From 66-474 sp035249175 (GTDB lineage Bacteria > Pseudomonadota > Gammaproteobacteria > Xanthomonadales > Rhodanobacteraceae): 64,000 nt of DNA. The notes beneath the pieces were generated by a model, which worked only from the letters and a program-made list of their open reading frames with translations, did no database searches and had not been told where the DNA came from. Location: assembly GCA_035249175.1 (NCBI GenBank), contig DATFGT010000013.1:1-64000 (forward strand). Reading direction: 5' to 3'. Shown here one piece after another: positions 16,367 through 23,931 of the stretch (positions within the stretch are counted from its first letter, which is position 1; every line of letters starts with the position of its first letter). Position numbers and translations under genes: made by a program.

Positions 16367-17035
16367 TCAGCCCACCGCTTTGCGCATGGCCGCGATGGTT
16401 TTCCCGTAATCATCGCTGCCGAAGATGGCGGAACCCGCGACGAACGCGTCCGCGCCCGCGCGCGCGATATCGCCGATGTTGTCGGTCTTGACGCCGCCGT
16501 CGACTTCGAGATGGATCGGCCGTCCACTGCGGTCGATGATTTCACGCGCGCGTTTCAGTTTTTCCAGTGCGGACGGAATGAACGACTGGCCGCCGAATCC
16601 CGGATTCACCGACATCACCAGCAGGATGTCGACCTTGTCCAGCACGTAATCGAGCAAGCCGAGCGGCGTCGCCGGGTTGAAAACGAGGCCAGCCTTGCAG
16701 CCGTGTTCGCGGATCAGCGACAACGTGCGATCCACGTGTCGCGTGGCCTCGGGATGAAAGCTGATGGAGGTGGCGCCGGCATTGGCAAAATCCGGCACGA
16801 TCCGGTCCACCGGCTCGACCATCAGGTGCACGTCCATCGGCGCGGTGATGCCGTAATCGCGCAGCGCCTTCAGCACCATTGGACCAATGGTGAGGTTGGG
16901 GACGTAATGGTTGTCCATCACATCGAAGTGGATCCAGTCGGCGCCGGCGTCGATCACGGCGTCGACTTCCGCGCCCAGCTTGGCGAAGTTGGCCGAAAGG
17001 ATGGAAGGGGCAATCACGCAGGGTTGTCTGCTCAT
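16367..17035 (-). CDS. rpe: Ribulose-phosphate 3-epimerase
   Basis: Rpe interconverts ribulose 5-phosphate and xylulose 5-phosphate in the pentose phosphate pathway. The 222-residue TIM-barrel protein has APSILSANFAKL at the start, the metal and catalytic segments HFDVMDNHYVPN, DVHLMV and FHPEA, MSVNPGFGGQSF and the phosphate-binding VDGGVKTDN and GSAIF. The start is ATG 17035. It lies on the same strand as trpE and the pds genes and is separately spaced. Confidence 0.96.
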   Translation of the reverse strand: MSRQPCVIAPSILSANFAKLGAEVDAVIDAGADWIHFDVMDNHYVPNLTIGPMVLKALRDYGITAPMDVHLMVEPVDRIVPDFANAGATSISFHPEATRHVDRTLSLIREHGCKAGLVFNPATPLGLLDYVLDKVDILLVMSVNPGFGGQSFIPSALEKLKRAREIIDRSGRPIHLEVDGGVKTDNIGDIARAGADAFVAGSAIFGSDDYGKTIAAMRKAVG

Positions 17036-17048
17036 GGTGTTCCGTGCG

Positions 17049-17162
17049 GAGCGGCTGTCGTGGAAAGTCAACCCATGGATGGGCGTTCTGGACTCACAGG
17101 ATGCAGGCTGCTGCACGCCGTATTGCCATCGAGCGAAACAGCGATCAGGGATGATCGCACAG
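17049..17162 (+). repeat. Two-hairpin dispersed repeat, copy E
   Basis: This copy starts GAGCGGCTGTCGTGG, then AAAGTCA. Hairpin 1 here is CCC/GGG around ATGGAT. It ends with a perfect GCGATC/GATCGC hairpin around AGGGAT (17141-17158). It fills most of the 143-base gap between rpe and djlA. Confidence 0.85.
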
Positions 17163-17178
17163 CAAAAACCGCAGCAGT

Positions 17179-17997
17179 CTAGCGAAAACCTCGCTCGGAT
17201 TGTATGCGCTCCCACGCCGTGTTGATTTCGCTGGCACGTGCCTCGGCGCGACGGCGCAAATCCTCCGGCATGTTGCCGAGACGATCCGGATGGTACTCGC
17301 CGATCAGCTTGCGGTAGGCGCGCTTGATGGTGCGCTGGTCGGCATCGCGCGGTACGCCCAGCACCGCGTACGGATCGGGACCATTGTTGCGCGGCGCAGG
17401 CCGGTAGCCTTGCTGTTGGGACCAGGCGCCGGCGTGCGCCCAGCCCTCGGAACGCGGCCCGGCGTTCCACGCAAAACCTTTCATCGCCAACAGCGCCACC
17501 AACTGGATTTCGCTGATGCGCAGCGAGAACGCCACCCGTTTCAGCACCTGCAGTTTTTCATCGTTGAGCGGGCCGTCGGCCAGCGCGACGTCACACAGCA
17601 TGTCGAGGAAGGGCATCACCGAACTGCGCCGCGGCAAACACCATGCGCGCAAATCCACCAGCGTGCGCGCGATGTCGAATCCCGGCGCCTTGCCCTTGTT
17701 GAATGCGTCGATCGCGCGCCGCCGCCACAGCGGATCCAATTCCAGCCGCGTCATCAGCCTTTCCGCGATCCCCACTTCCGCTTCGGAAACCCGGCCATCG
17801 CTCTTGGCCAACGCGCCCATCAGCGCGAACAGCGGCTCGACGTATCCGTCCTTGCCACCGGTGTGGGTCAGGCCCGCGAGCCAGCCGCTGTCGAACACCA
17901 GGTGTCCGATCACGAGTCCCAGCACGGCCGCGCCAAAGTCGCCGCGCGTCACCACCAAGCCGATCATGAATCCGATCAGCTTGCCCCAGATCCTCAT
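17179..17997 (-). CDS. djlA: Membrane-anchored J-domain co-chaperone DjlA
   Basis: DjlA is an inner-membrane partner of DnaK. The 272-residue protein has one N-terminal membrane segment (residues 6-30), a TerB-like helical domain (FALMGALAKSDGRVSEAEV) and a C-terminal J domain with the essential HPD in GEYHPDRLG and DPYAVLGVPRDAD ahead of it. The order anchor-TerB-J is typical of DjlA. The start at ATG 17997 overlaps the cytochrome c gene end by 4 bases, so the two are likely co-translated. Confidence 0.9.
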   Translation of the reverse strand: MRIWGKLIGFMIGLVVTRGDFGAAVLGLVIGHLVFDSGWLAGLTHTGGKDGYVEPLFALMGALAKSDGRVSEAEVGIAERLMTRLELDPLWRRRAIDAFNKGKAPGFDIARTLVDLRAWCLPRRSSVMPFLDMLCDVALADGPLNDEKLQVLKRVAFSLRISEIQLVALLAMKGFAWNAGPRSEGWAHAGAWSQQQGYRPAPRNNGPDPYAVLGVPRDADQRTIKRAYRKLIGEYHPDRLGNMPEDLRRRAEARASEINTAWERIQSERGFR

Positions 17998-18326
17998 GGA
18001 CTCCCCGCCTGTTCGGGCTTGCACGGCGACTGCGCAGCAAACCAGTGCGCCAACGCCTGCATGTCTTTTTCGGTGAGCGGTCCGGCCGCCGCGCGCATCA
18101 CCGGCACCTTGCGCTCGCCGTTGCGGTACTCGTGCAGCGCCTGCAAGAGGTATTGATAGGGCTGCCCGGCAAGGTTAGGGGCGCCCGGAATGCGGGCGCG
18201 GCCATCCTCACCATGGCATGCGGCGCACAGCCCGAGCTGCGCGGGTTGCGGCGGCAACGGGGCCGCGTCCGCCAACGCCAACGGCGCAAGAGCGAGCAGC
18301 GGAGAGGTCCAGAGCAATTTACGCAT
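17994..18326 (-). CDS. Periplasmic c-type cytochrome (single heme)
   Basis: The 110-residue protein has a signal peptide (cleavage probably after ALADA), one heme-binding CAACH near residue 35 and a likely axial Met in VPVMRAAAG. It resembles the c553/c4-half class of small electron carriers: GEDGRARIPGAPNLAGQ, then LHEYRNGERK. The electron partner is unknown. It is the upstream gene of the djlA pair. Confidence 0.88.
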   Translation of the reverse strand: MRKLLWTSPLLALAPLALADAAPLPPQPAQLGLCAACHGEDGRARIPGAPNLAGQPYQYLLQALHEYRNGERKVPVMRAAAGPLTEKDMQALAHWFAAQSPCKPEQAGSP

Positions 18327-18373
18327 CCGCCAAGTTTATCAGCCTGGACGCGCGTATCGCCGGGACGCGTCGC

Positions 18374-18379
18374 TACAAT
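18374..18379 (+). promoter_or_regulatory. Possible -10 box of purC
   Basis: TACAAT lies 30 bases upstream of the purC GTG start in the short divergent gap. No good -35 element sits at the right distance, so this is only a candidate. Confidence 0.35.
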
Positions 18380-18408
18380 GCGCTTTTGCCATCCGCGGAG
18401 CGAAAGCC

Positions 18409-19305
18409 GTGCCGACCACCCTGTTGCAATCGGAATTGCCCGGCCTCGAACTCCTGCGTCGCGGCAAGGTGCGGGATGTGTACGCGCTGCCGGACGAGCG
18501 GCTGCTGATCATCGCCAGCGATCGTCTTTCCGCGTTCGACGTGGTGTTGCCCGACCCGATTCCCGGCAAGGGCGAAATGCTGACGCAGATTTCCAACTTC
18601 TGGTTCGGCAAGACCGCCCACCTGGTGCCGAATCACCTGACTGGCGCGCCGGTGGCCGAAGTGTTGCCGGACGGTGTCGATCCCAAACTGTACGAAAAAC
18701 GTGCGGTGGTGGTGAAGCGCTTGAAAGCCGTGCCCATCGAAGCGATCGCGCGTGGTTACCTGATCGGCTCGGGCTGGAAGGATTACCGGCAGACGGGCGA
18801 GCTGTGTGGCATCAGGCTCCCCTCCGGGCTCAAGCAGGCACAGCAGTTGCCCGAGCCGATCTTCACGCCATCCACCAAGGCGCCCAAGGGCACGCACGAT
18901 GAGAACATCGGCTTCGATGAAGTCGAGAAACTGATTGGTGGCGGACTCGCAAAACAAGTCCGCGACGCGACGCTGGCCATTTACAGGTTCGCCGCCGCCT
19001 ACGCCGCCGAGCGCGGCATCATCATCGCCGATACCAAGTTCGAGTTCGGCACCGACGCAAACGGCAAGTTGTACGTAATGGACGAGATGCTGACGCCGGA
19101 CTCCTCGCGCTTCTGGCCGGCCGACCAGTACAGGGTCGGCATCAGCCCGCCGTCATACGACAAGCAGTTCGTGCGCGATTACCTCGAAACCCTGGACTGG
19201 GACAAGCGTGCGCCCGGTCCGAAGTTGCCGCGCGAAGTGACCGACGGCACCGCGGCGAAATACGCCGAGGCGCTGCGCAAGCTCGCCGGCATCACGGTCG
19301 ACTGA
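18409..19305 (+). CDS. purC: Phosphoribosylaminoimidazole-succinocarboxamide synthase
   Basis: PurC ligates aspartate to carboxyaminoimidazole ribotide, an ATP-dependent purine step. The 298-residue product is the longer form found in xanthomonads and eukaryotes rather than the 237-residue E. coli form. Motifs include GKVRDVYAL, SDRLSAFDVVLPDPIPGKG, RGYLIGSGWKDY, FTPSTKAP and IIADTKFEFG, with DEMLTPDSSRFW near the end. The start is GTG 18409. It diverges from the cytochrome c gene. Confidence 0.96.
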   Translation: MPTTLLQSELPGLELLRRGKVRDVYALPDERLLIIASDRLSAFDVVLPDPIPGKGEMLTQISNFWFGKTAHLVPNHLTGAPVAEVLPDGVDPKLYEKRAVVVKRLKAVPIEAIARGYLIGSGWKDYRQTGELCGIRLPSGLKQAQQLPEPIFTPSTKAPKGTHDENIGFDEVEKLIGGGLAKQVRDATLAIYRFAAAYAAERGIIIADTKFEFGTDANGKLYVMDEMLTPDSSRFWPADQYRVGISPPSYDKQFVRDYLETLDWDKRAPGPKLPREVTDGTAAKYAEALRKLAGITVD

Positions 19306-19363
19306 CCGGTGTGCTGCTGAATCTGTTTTCGCGCGCCGATGCACGTTGGCCAGAGGACTTCGC

Positions 19364-19831
19364 ATGCGCGACATCCACCAATGGTTCGGAAGCTACGCTG
19401 GCGACCACCAGAACCGCACCAATCGCGCGATCCACTGGGTCTGCGTGCCGGTGATCATGTGGGCAGTGATCGCTGCGTTGTGGACGATCCCGCCGATCCT
19501 GCCGCAATGGTTCCGGCCGGGGCTGTGGGCCGTGGTCGCGATGTTCGCGGCGTTCCTGTTCTACCACCGATTGTCGCGCAATCTCGGCTACGCGATGGCG
19601 ATCGTATTCATCGTGAGCGGCGCGATCGCGTGGGCGCTGTACGGCGCGTTCGGTCCGCGGGCGTTGTTGATCCTCGCGGCCGCGTTGTTCGTGGCGTCAT
19701 GGATCGGGCAATTCATCGGCCATGCGATCGAAGGCCGCCGCCCTGCGTTTCTCACCAACATCGTGCAGCTCCTGATCGGCCCGGCGTGGTTGATGGGCAA
19801 GCTGATGCGCAGGCTCGGCATCGCGTATTGA
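19364..19831 (+). CDS. DUF962 (Mpo1-like) membrane protein
   Basis: The 155-residue protein has several membrane segments and the DUF962 features: an N-terminal HQNRTNRAIHWVCVP, a central SRNLGYAM and a C-terminal GQFIGHAIEGRRPAFL. Yeast Mpo1 of this family takes part in fatty-acid alpha-oxidation of phytosphingosine; the bacterial role is not established. ATG 19364 is chosen over the upstream TTG because AGAGGA precedes it at good spacing. Confidence 0.8.
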   Translation: MRDIHQWFGSYAGDHQNRTNRAIHWVCVPVIMWAVIAALWTIPPILPQWFRPGLWAVVAMFAAFLFYHRLSRNLGYAMAIVFIVSGAIAWALYGAFGPRALLILAAALFVASWIGQFIGHAIEGRRPAFLTNIVQLLIGPAWLMGKLMRRLGIAY

Positions 19832-19927
19832 AGATGCAGATTGGGCCGAGCGACGCCAAGCCCAACAGCATTCGCACCGTGAACGTGGGGTTTTTCGCGA
19901 ATGAAATCCCGCGTCAGCGCAACCTGC

Positions 19928-20722
19928 CTACCCGTGCCCCAGATCTCGATTGAGCAACGCCGCCAACCGCGCACCGGCTTGGCGCAGGCGCCGTTCCGCA
20001 ATCGGCAACTCGCGCTGCACGTAAGCTCGGCCGATCGTGCGCGAGGACGGGTACACGCCATCGTCGCGATCAATCCGGCAACTCTCCTCAGCCCAATCAA
20101 CCGGCGTTCCTCCGGTCGCGACCGGTGAACTTTGGAGCGAGAGCTTGTGTGCGTATTGCGCGGTCGAAAGGTGCACCGAATCCAGCATGGTCGAATCCCA
20201 GATCCGGTGCAGGGTGCTGCCACGCCCGTGCCAGCGCACCTGGAAGAGATTGCCGCCTGCGTCGTCCCGATAGTCGGCGTGCAGCGGCTGGTGGATGTCA
20301 CCGATGAAGTGCACCACGAAGGCGAGCGCCTCGGCGCGCGCGGCGGGACTGCTGGCGCGATTCGCCAGGATCGCGGAATACTTGTCGATCGCAGCGACCG
20401 CGCACCGGCCATCCCGACAATCGCGTGAAGGATCATAGATGCAATCGCTCGAGTGGAAATTGACGAAGTGCAGGCGTTTGGTGCGCTGGAACATTTCGGG
20501 GTCGGTATCGCGCAAATCGTCGGCCCATACCGCAACGTCGTCGAGGTGTCGCGCGCCACGCAAAGCCAGCAGTTTCTGCGCTTCGATGCGCGCCTGCGGC
20601 GTCAATCGGGTTTCGGCAAGCCGCGCCACGATCCGATGGCCCAGTGGTCCCCACGCGAAGGCGGAGGACGTGCACAGCAGCATCGCGACAGTCGCCATCA
20701 CAAGCGCAGCAACGCTTTTCAT
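19928..20722 (-). CDS. S1/P1-family nuclease
   Basis: S1/P1 nucleases are secreted zinc enzymes that cleave single-stranded nucleic acid. The 264-residue product has a signal peptide cut before WGPLGHR, so the mature protein starts with the Trp whose amino group is a zinc ligand. Other zinc-site residues appear in HYVNF-like LHFVNFHS, FVVHFIGDIHQPLH and ADYRDDAGGN. The start is ATG 20722, immediately before the signal peptide. It diverges from gapA. Confidence 0.9.
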   Translation of the reverse strand: MKSVAALVMATVAMLLCTSSAFAWGPLGHRIVARLAETRLTPQARIEAQKLLALRGARHLDDVAVWADDLRDTDPEMFQRTKRLHFVNFHSSDCIYDPSRDCRDGRCAVAAIDKYSAILANRASSPAARAEALAFVVHFIGDIHQPLHADYRDDAGGNLFQVRWHGRGSTLHRIWDSTMLDSVHLSTAQYAHKLSLQSSPVATGGTPVDWAEESCRIDRDDGVYPSSRTIGRAYVQRELPIAERRLRQAGARLAALLNRDLGHG

Positions 20723-20860
20723 GCGCAAACATCCGTCCACGGCAGCCTCCCCCGGAAAGATGCAGTTTGCCACGCCGGCGACCATGCGTGCCCATGAAGC
20801 GGCACGACAAACCGGTTAAAATGGGCGTTTCTCCAACCGCTTTCTGCAAAGGACGACACC

Positions 20861-21871
20861 ATGGCGATCAAGGTCGCGATCAACGGCTACGGGCGCATCG
20901 GCCGCAACATCCTGCGCGCGCTGTACGAATCCAACCGCACCGGCGCGATCCGCATCGTCGCGATCAACGATCTCGGCGATGCCGAAACCAACGCGCACCT
21001 GACCCAGTACGACACCGCGCATGGCAAGTTCCCGGGCGCGGTCAGCGTCGAAGGCGGCGATCTGGTCGTCAATGGCGACCGCGTCAAGGTGTGCGCCGAG
21101 CGCGATCCGTCAAAACTGCCGTGGAAGGATCTCGGCGTCGACGTCGTGATCGAATCGACCGGCCTGTTCACCAAGCGCGACAAGGCCGCGGCGCATCTCG
21201 CCGCCGGCGCGAAGAAGGTGATCATCTCGGCACCCGGTACCGACGTCGACGGTACGTTCGTGTATGGCGTCAACGAGGACAAGATCAAGCCCACCGACAC
21301 CATCATCTCGAACGCGTCCTGCACCACCAACTGCCTTGCGCCGCTCGCCAAGGTGCTGCACCAGAAGATCGGCATCGTGCACGGCCTGATGACCACGATC
21401 CACGCCTACACCAACGACCAGGTGCTGACCGACGTCTACCACAAGGACCTGCGCCGGGCGCGTTCGGCGACGCACAGCCAGATTCCGACCAAGACCGGCG
21501 CCGCCGTTGCGGTGGGGCTGGTGCTGCCGGAGTTGAATGGCCGCCTGGACGGCTTCTCGATGCGCATTCCGACCATCAATGTCTCGTGCGTGGACCTGAC
21601 CTTCGTGGCCCAGCGCGAAACCAGCAGGGGCGAAATCGACGCGGTGATCAACGAGGCCGCCAACGGCAAGTTGAAGGGCGTGATGGCGGTCAACACCAAG
21701 CCGCTGGTGTCGATCGACTTCAACCACAACCCCGCTTCGTGCACCTACGATGCCACGCAGACCCGCGTGATGGGTGGCACCTTGGTCAAGGTGCTGGGCT
21801 GGTACGACAACGAGTGGGGTTTCTCGAACCGCATGCTCGACATGACCGAGGCGTTCGCGAAAGTGAAATGA
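20861..21871 (+). CDS. gapA: Glyceraldehyde-3-phosphate dehydrogenase
   Basis: GapA oxidises glyceraldehyde 3-phosphate with NAD in glycolysis. The 336-residue product has the Rossmann start KVAINGYGRIGRNI, the active-site SNASCTTNCLAPLAK with Cys at about 153, the DLRRARSATHSQIPT phosphate loop and NEWGFSNRMLD at the end. Length is normal. TTAAAATG about 45 bases upstream is a plausible -10 region. A strong terminator follows. Confidence 0.97.
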   Translation: MAIKVAINGYGRIGRNILRALYESNRTGAIRIVAINDLGDAETNAHLTQYDTAHGKFPGAVSVEGGDLVVNGDRVKVCAERDPSKLPWKDLGVDVVIESTGLFTKRDKAAAHLAAGAKKVIISAPGTDVDGTFVYGVNEDKIKPTDTIISNASCTTNCLAPLAKVLHQKIGIVHGLMTTIHAYTNDQVLTDVYHKDLRRARSATHSQIPTKTGAAVAVGLVLPELNGRLDGFSMRIPTINVSCVDLTFVAQRETSRGEIDAVINEAANGKLKGVMAVNTKPLVSIDFNHNPASCTYDATQTRVMGGTLVKVLGWYDNEWGFSNRMLDMTEAFAKVK

Positions 21872-21896
21872 TCTGCGTCGCGCGATCGAGTGAAAC

Positions 21897-21926
21897 AAAC
21901 CCGCAGCGGCAGCGCTGCGGGTTTTT
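21897..21926 (+). terminator. Rho-independent terminator of gapA
   Basis: AAACCCGCAGCG pairs with CGCTGCGGGTTT over a 4-base loop and is followed by further T residues. It ends just before the stop of the converging patatin gene and could serve both directions weakly. Confidence 0.9.
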
Positions 21927-21928
21927 CA

Positions 21929-22870
21929 TCAGTCCAGCATCACGACATTTTTCTGCACGCCTTGGCCCGGCTTCCATGCGGCCAACGCGCGCTCGGCACG
22001 CTCGCGCCCCAGATCGATCAATTCCGAAGCCCGGTAGAACTCGTACACCGCGCTGGCATTGCGCGGCACGTCGATCACGAGGTCCGGGCGATCCGCGGCC
22101 AGCCGGAAGCCGGTGAGGTTTTCCTGCATCAGGTCCAACGACTGGGTAAGCGTGTCGATCCAGCCGGGTTCATTTTCACTCTCGGCATGGCTGCCGATGG
22201 TGCGCTTGACGAAAGCGGCAATGTGGCTGCGCAGCCCTCTACGCGCGGGTGCTCTCACCGGTGTCCTCGTTGACGGCAGCGCCTCCGGTGGGCCGTTGAC
22301 GTTCACCGCGACGGTGTAGTCACTGGGCGATTGCAACAGCGGCGTCAGCGGCAACGGGTTCATCAGGCCCCCGTCGACCAGCCGGTGACCGTGGAATGGA
22401 TGAGGGCGGAAGATCGTGGGGATCGCAATGGATGCGCGGATCGCGTCGAACAGCGAGCCACGCGTCAGCCATACTTCGCGCTCGCGGTCGAGGTCGGTGG
22501 CGACCGCGGTGAACGGAATCGGCAATTCCTCGATCGCGACGTCGCCGATCAGTTCACGCAGCACGCCGATGATGCGTTCGCCCTTGATCAGGCCGGCGCC
22601 GGACAGCGTCCAATCCACCAGTTTCAGCACGTCCATTTTTTGCAGCGCGCAAACCCAGTCGCGATAGACATCGAGCTTGCCCGCCGCGTAGATGCCACCG
22701 ATCAACGAACCCATGGAACTGCCGGACACCGCGACGATCCGGTAGCCCGCCGCACCGATGGCCTCGATCGCGCCGATGTGCGCCAGTCCGCGCGCGCCGC
22801 CGGTGCCTAGCGCCAGCGCGATCGCGGGTTTGTGCTGTCCGGTCCTGACGAGGGCTTGATGATCGTTCAC
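21929..22870 (-). CDS. Patatin-like phospholipase
   Basis: The 313-residue protein is a patatin-fold lipase with the oxyanion loop GTGGARGLAHIG, nucleophile Ser in SGSSMGSLIGG and the Asp of the dyad in VDGGLMNPLPL. It resembles the RssA/NTE group of bacterial patatin-like proteins and probably hydrolyses lysophospholipid or other acyl esters; the substrate is not visible. Its ATG overlaps the WYL regulator stop by 4 bases, so the two form an operon. Confidence 0.88.
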   Translation of the reverse strand: MNDHQALVRTGQHKPAIALALGTGGARGLAHIGAIEAIGAAGYRIVAVSGSSMGSLIGGIYAAGKLDVYRDWVCALQKMDVLKLVDWTLSGAGLIKGERIIGVLRELIGDVAIEELPIPFTAVATDLDREREVWLTRGSLFDAIRASIAIPTIFRPHPFHGHRLVDGGLMNPLPLTPLLQSPSDYTVAVNVNGPPEALPSTRTPVRAPARRGLRSHIAAFVKRTIGSHAESENEPGWIDTLTQSLDLMQENLTGFRLAADRPDLVIDVPRNASAVYEFYRASELIDLGRERAERALAAWKPGQGVQKNVVMLD

Positions 22871-23847
22871 GGCTTCGCGTGATCGTACTCATCCAGCGCA
22901 AGCTTGTGCATGATGCGGATTTCTTCGCGCAGCGACTGCGGCGAAACCACCTGCGCATCCGGACCGTAACGAAGGATGTCCATCACCAGCTCGCGCGATT
23001 GCGAATAAGGCACTTTCAATTCGTAGCGGCCATCATCGAGCCAGCGGCCTTCCTGCAGCGAATGCCAGTGCTCGTCGGCGACCCAACGCGCGGCGCGCGC
23101 GGAAAACCGGATCGTCGCCCAGGCCTTGGGCGTGCCCGCGAAGATGCCGTAGCTCGACGCCAGCGTGTCGTTCAATTCCTTTTCGTCGCGATCGATCGCC
23201 GGCTTGTCAAGCTGTTCGACCGTGCCGATGCGGTCCACTGCGAAACTGCGCAGCGCCTCGCGATCATGGTCCCACGCGTCCAGATACCAGTTGTCGCGGT
23301 AGTGCGTGAGCCGTTGCGGCGACACATGACGCACGCTGTCGGCGCCGGTGGTGCGCGCGCGATAGCGGAACTTCAATTGTTGGCGCGCCAGTACCGCGCC
23401 GGCCACCGCGCGGAAGACCTGCTGGTTGAGCCTGCGCGAACCCCACGGCACCACCCTAATGCGTTCCAGCGGCTGCTTGTGTGTGCCGGCCTGCTCGTTG
23501 AGCAGCTTCTCGACGCGCGCGCGGAATGGCGCCAGCGCGTCAGCCAGCACGCCGGGATCGGAACGCGCGATCAGCGCTTCCAGTGCCATCAGCGCCGAAA
23601 GCTCCTCGCTGGTCAGCCACAGTCCGGGCAATTCGAAGCGCTCGCCCTCACCTTCGGCATAGGCGTAGCCGCGACCTTCCGGGTCGCTGTCCAGCGGGGC
23701 ACCCAGCGCGTCACGCAGGAAAGCGATGTCGCGGTAGAGCGTGGCGCGCGAACAACCCAGTTCTTCGCGCAGGCGCTGCACGTCGACCGGCCGCCGGTGC
23801 GACTTGAAGATGCCATGCAGCTTGAGGACGCGTTCGTACTGGTGCAT
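22867..23847 (-). CDS. WYL-domain transcriptional regulator
   Basis: The 326-residue protein has an N-terminal HTH_11/DeoR-like winged helix (VQRLREELGCSRATLYRDIAFLR) and a WYL ligand-binding domain (HYRDNWYLDAWDHDREALRSFAVDRI). A C-terminal WCX-like segment follows. Such proteins sense small ligands or nucleic acids. The start is ATG 23847; the much longer upstream frame is a shadow of soeA. It diverges from soeA by 84 bases, so regulation of the soe operon is possible but unproven. Confidence 0.85.
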   Translation of the reverse strand: MHQYERVLKLHGIFKSHRRPVDVQRLREELGCSRATLYRDIAFLRDALGAPLDSDPEGRGYAYAEGEGERFELPGLWLTSEELSALMALEALIARSDPGVLADALAPFRARVEKLLNEQAGTHKQPLERIRVVPWGSRRLNQQVFRAVAGAVLARQQLKFRYRARTTGADSVRHVSPQRLTHYRDNWYLDAWDHDREALRSFAVDRIGTVEQLDKPAIDRDEKELNDTLASSYGIFAGTPKAWATIRFSARAARWVADEHWHSLQEGRWLDDGRYELKVPYSQSRELVMDILRYGPDAQVVSPQSLREEIRIMHKLALDEYDHAKP

Positions 23848-23931
23848 GCCTAGGCCTGCCAACACCCACAGACTCCAGCATGACGCGCCGCGCGATTGGC
23901 GGCAAGCGCCGGGGTGGCTACCATCATCGCC

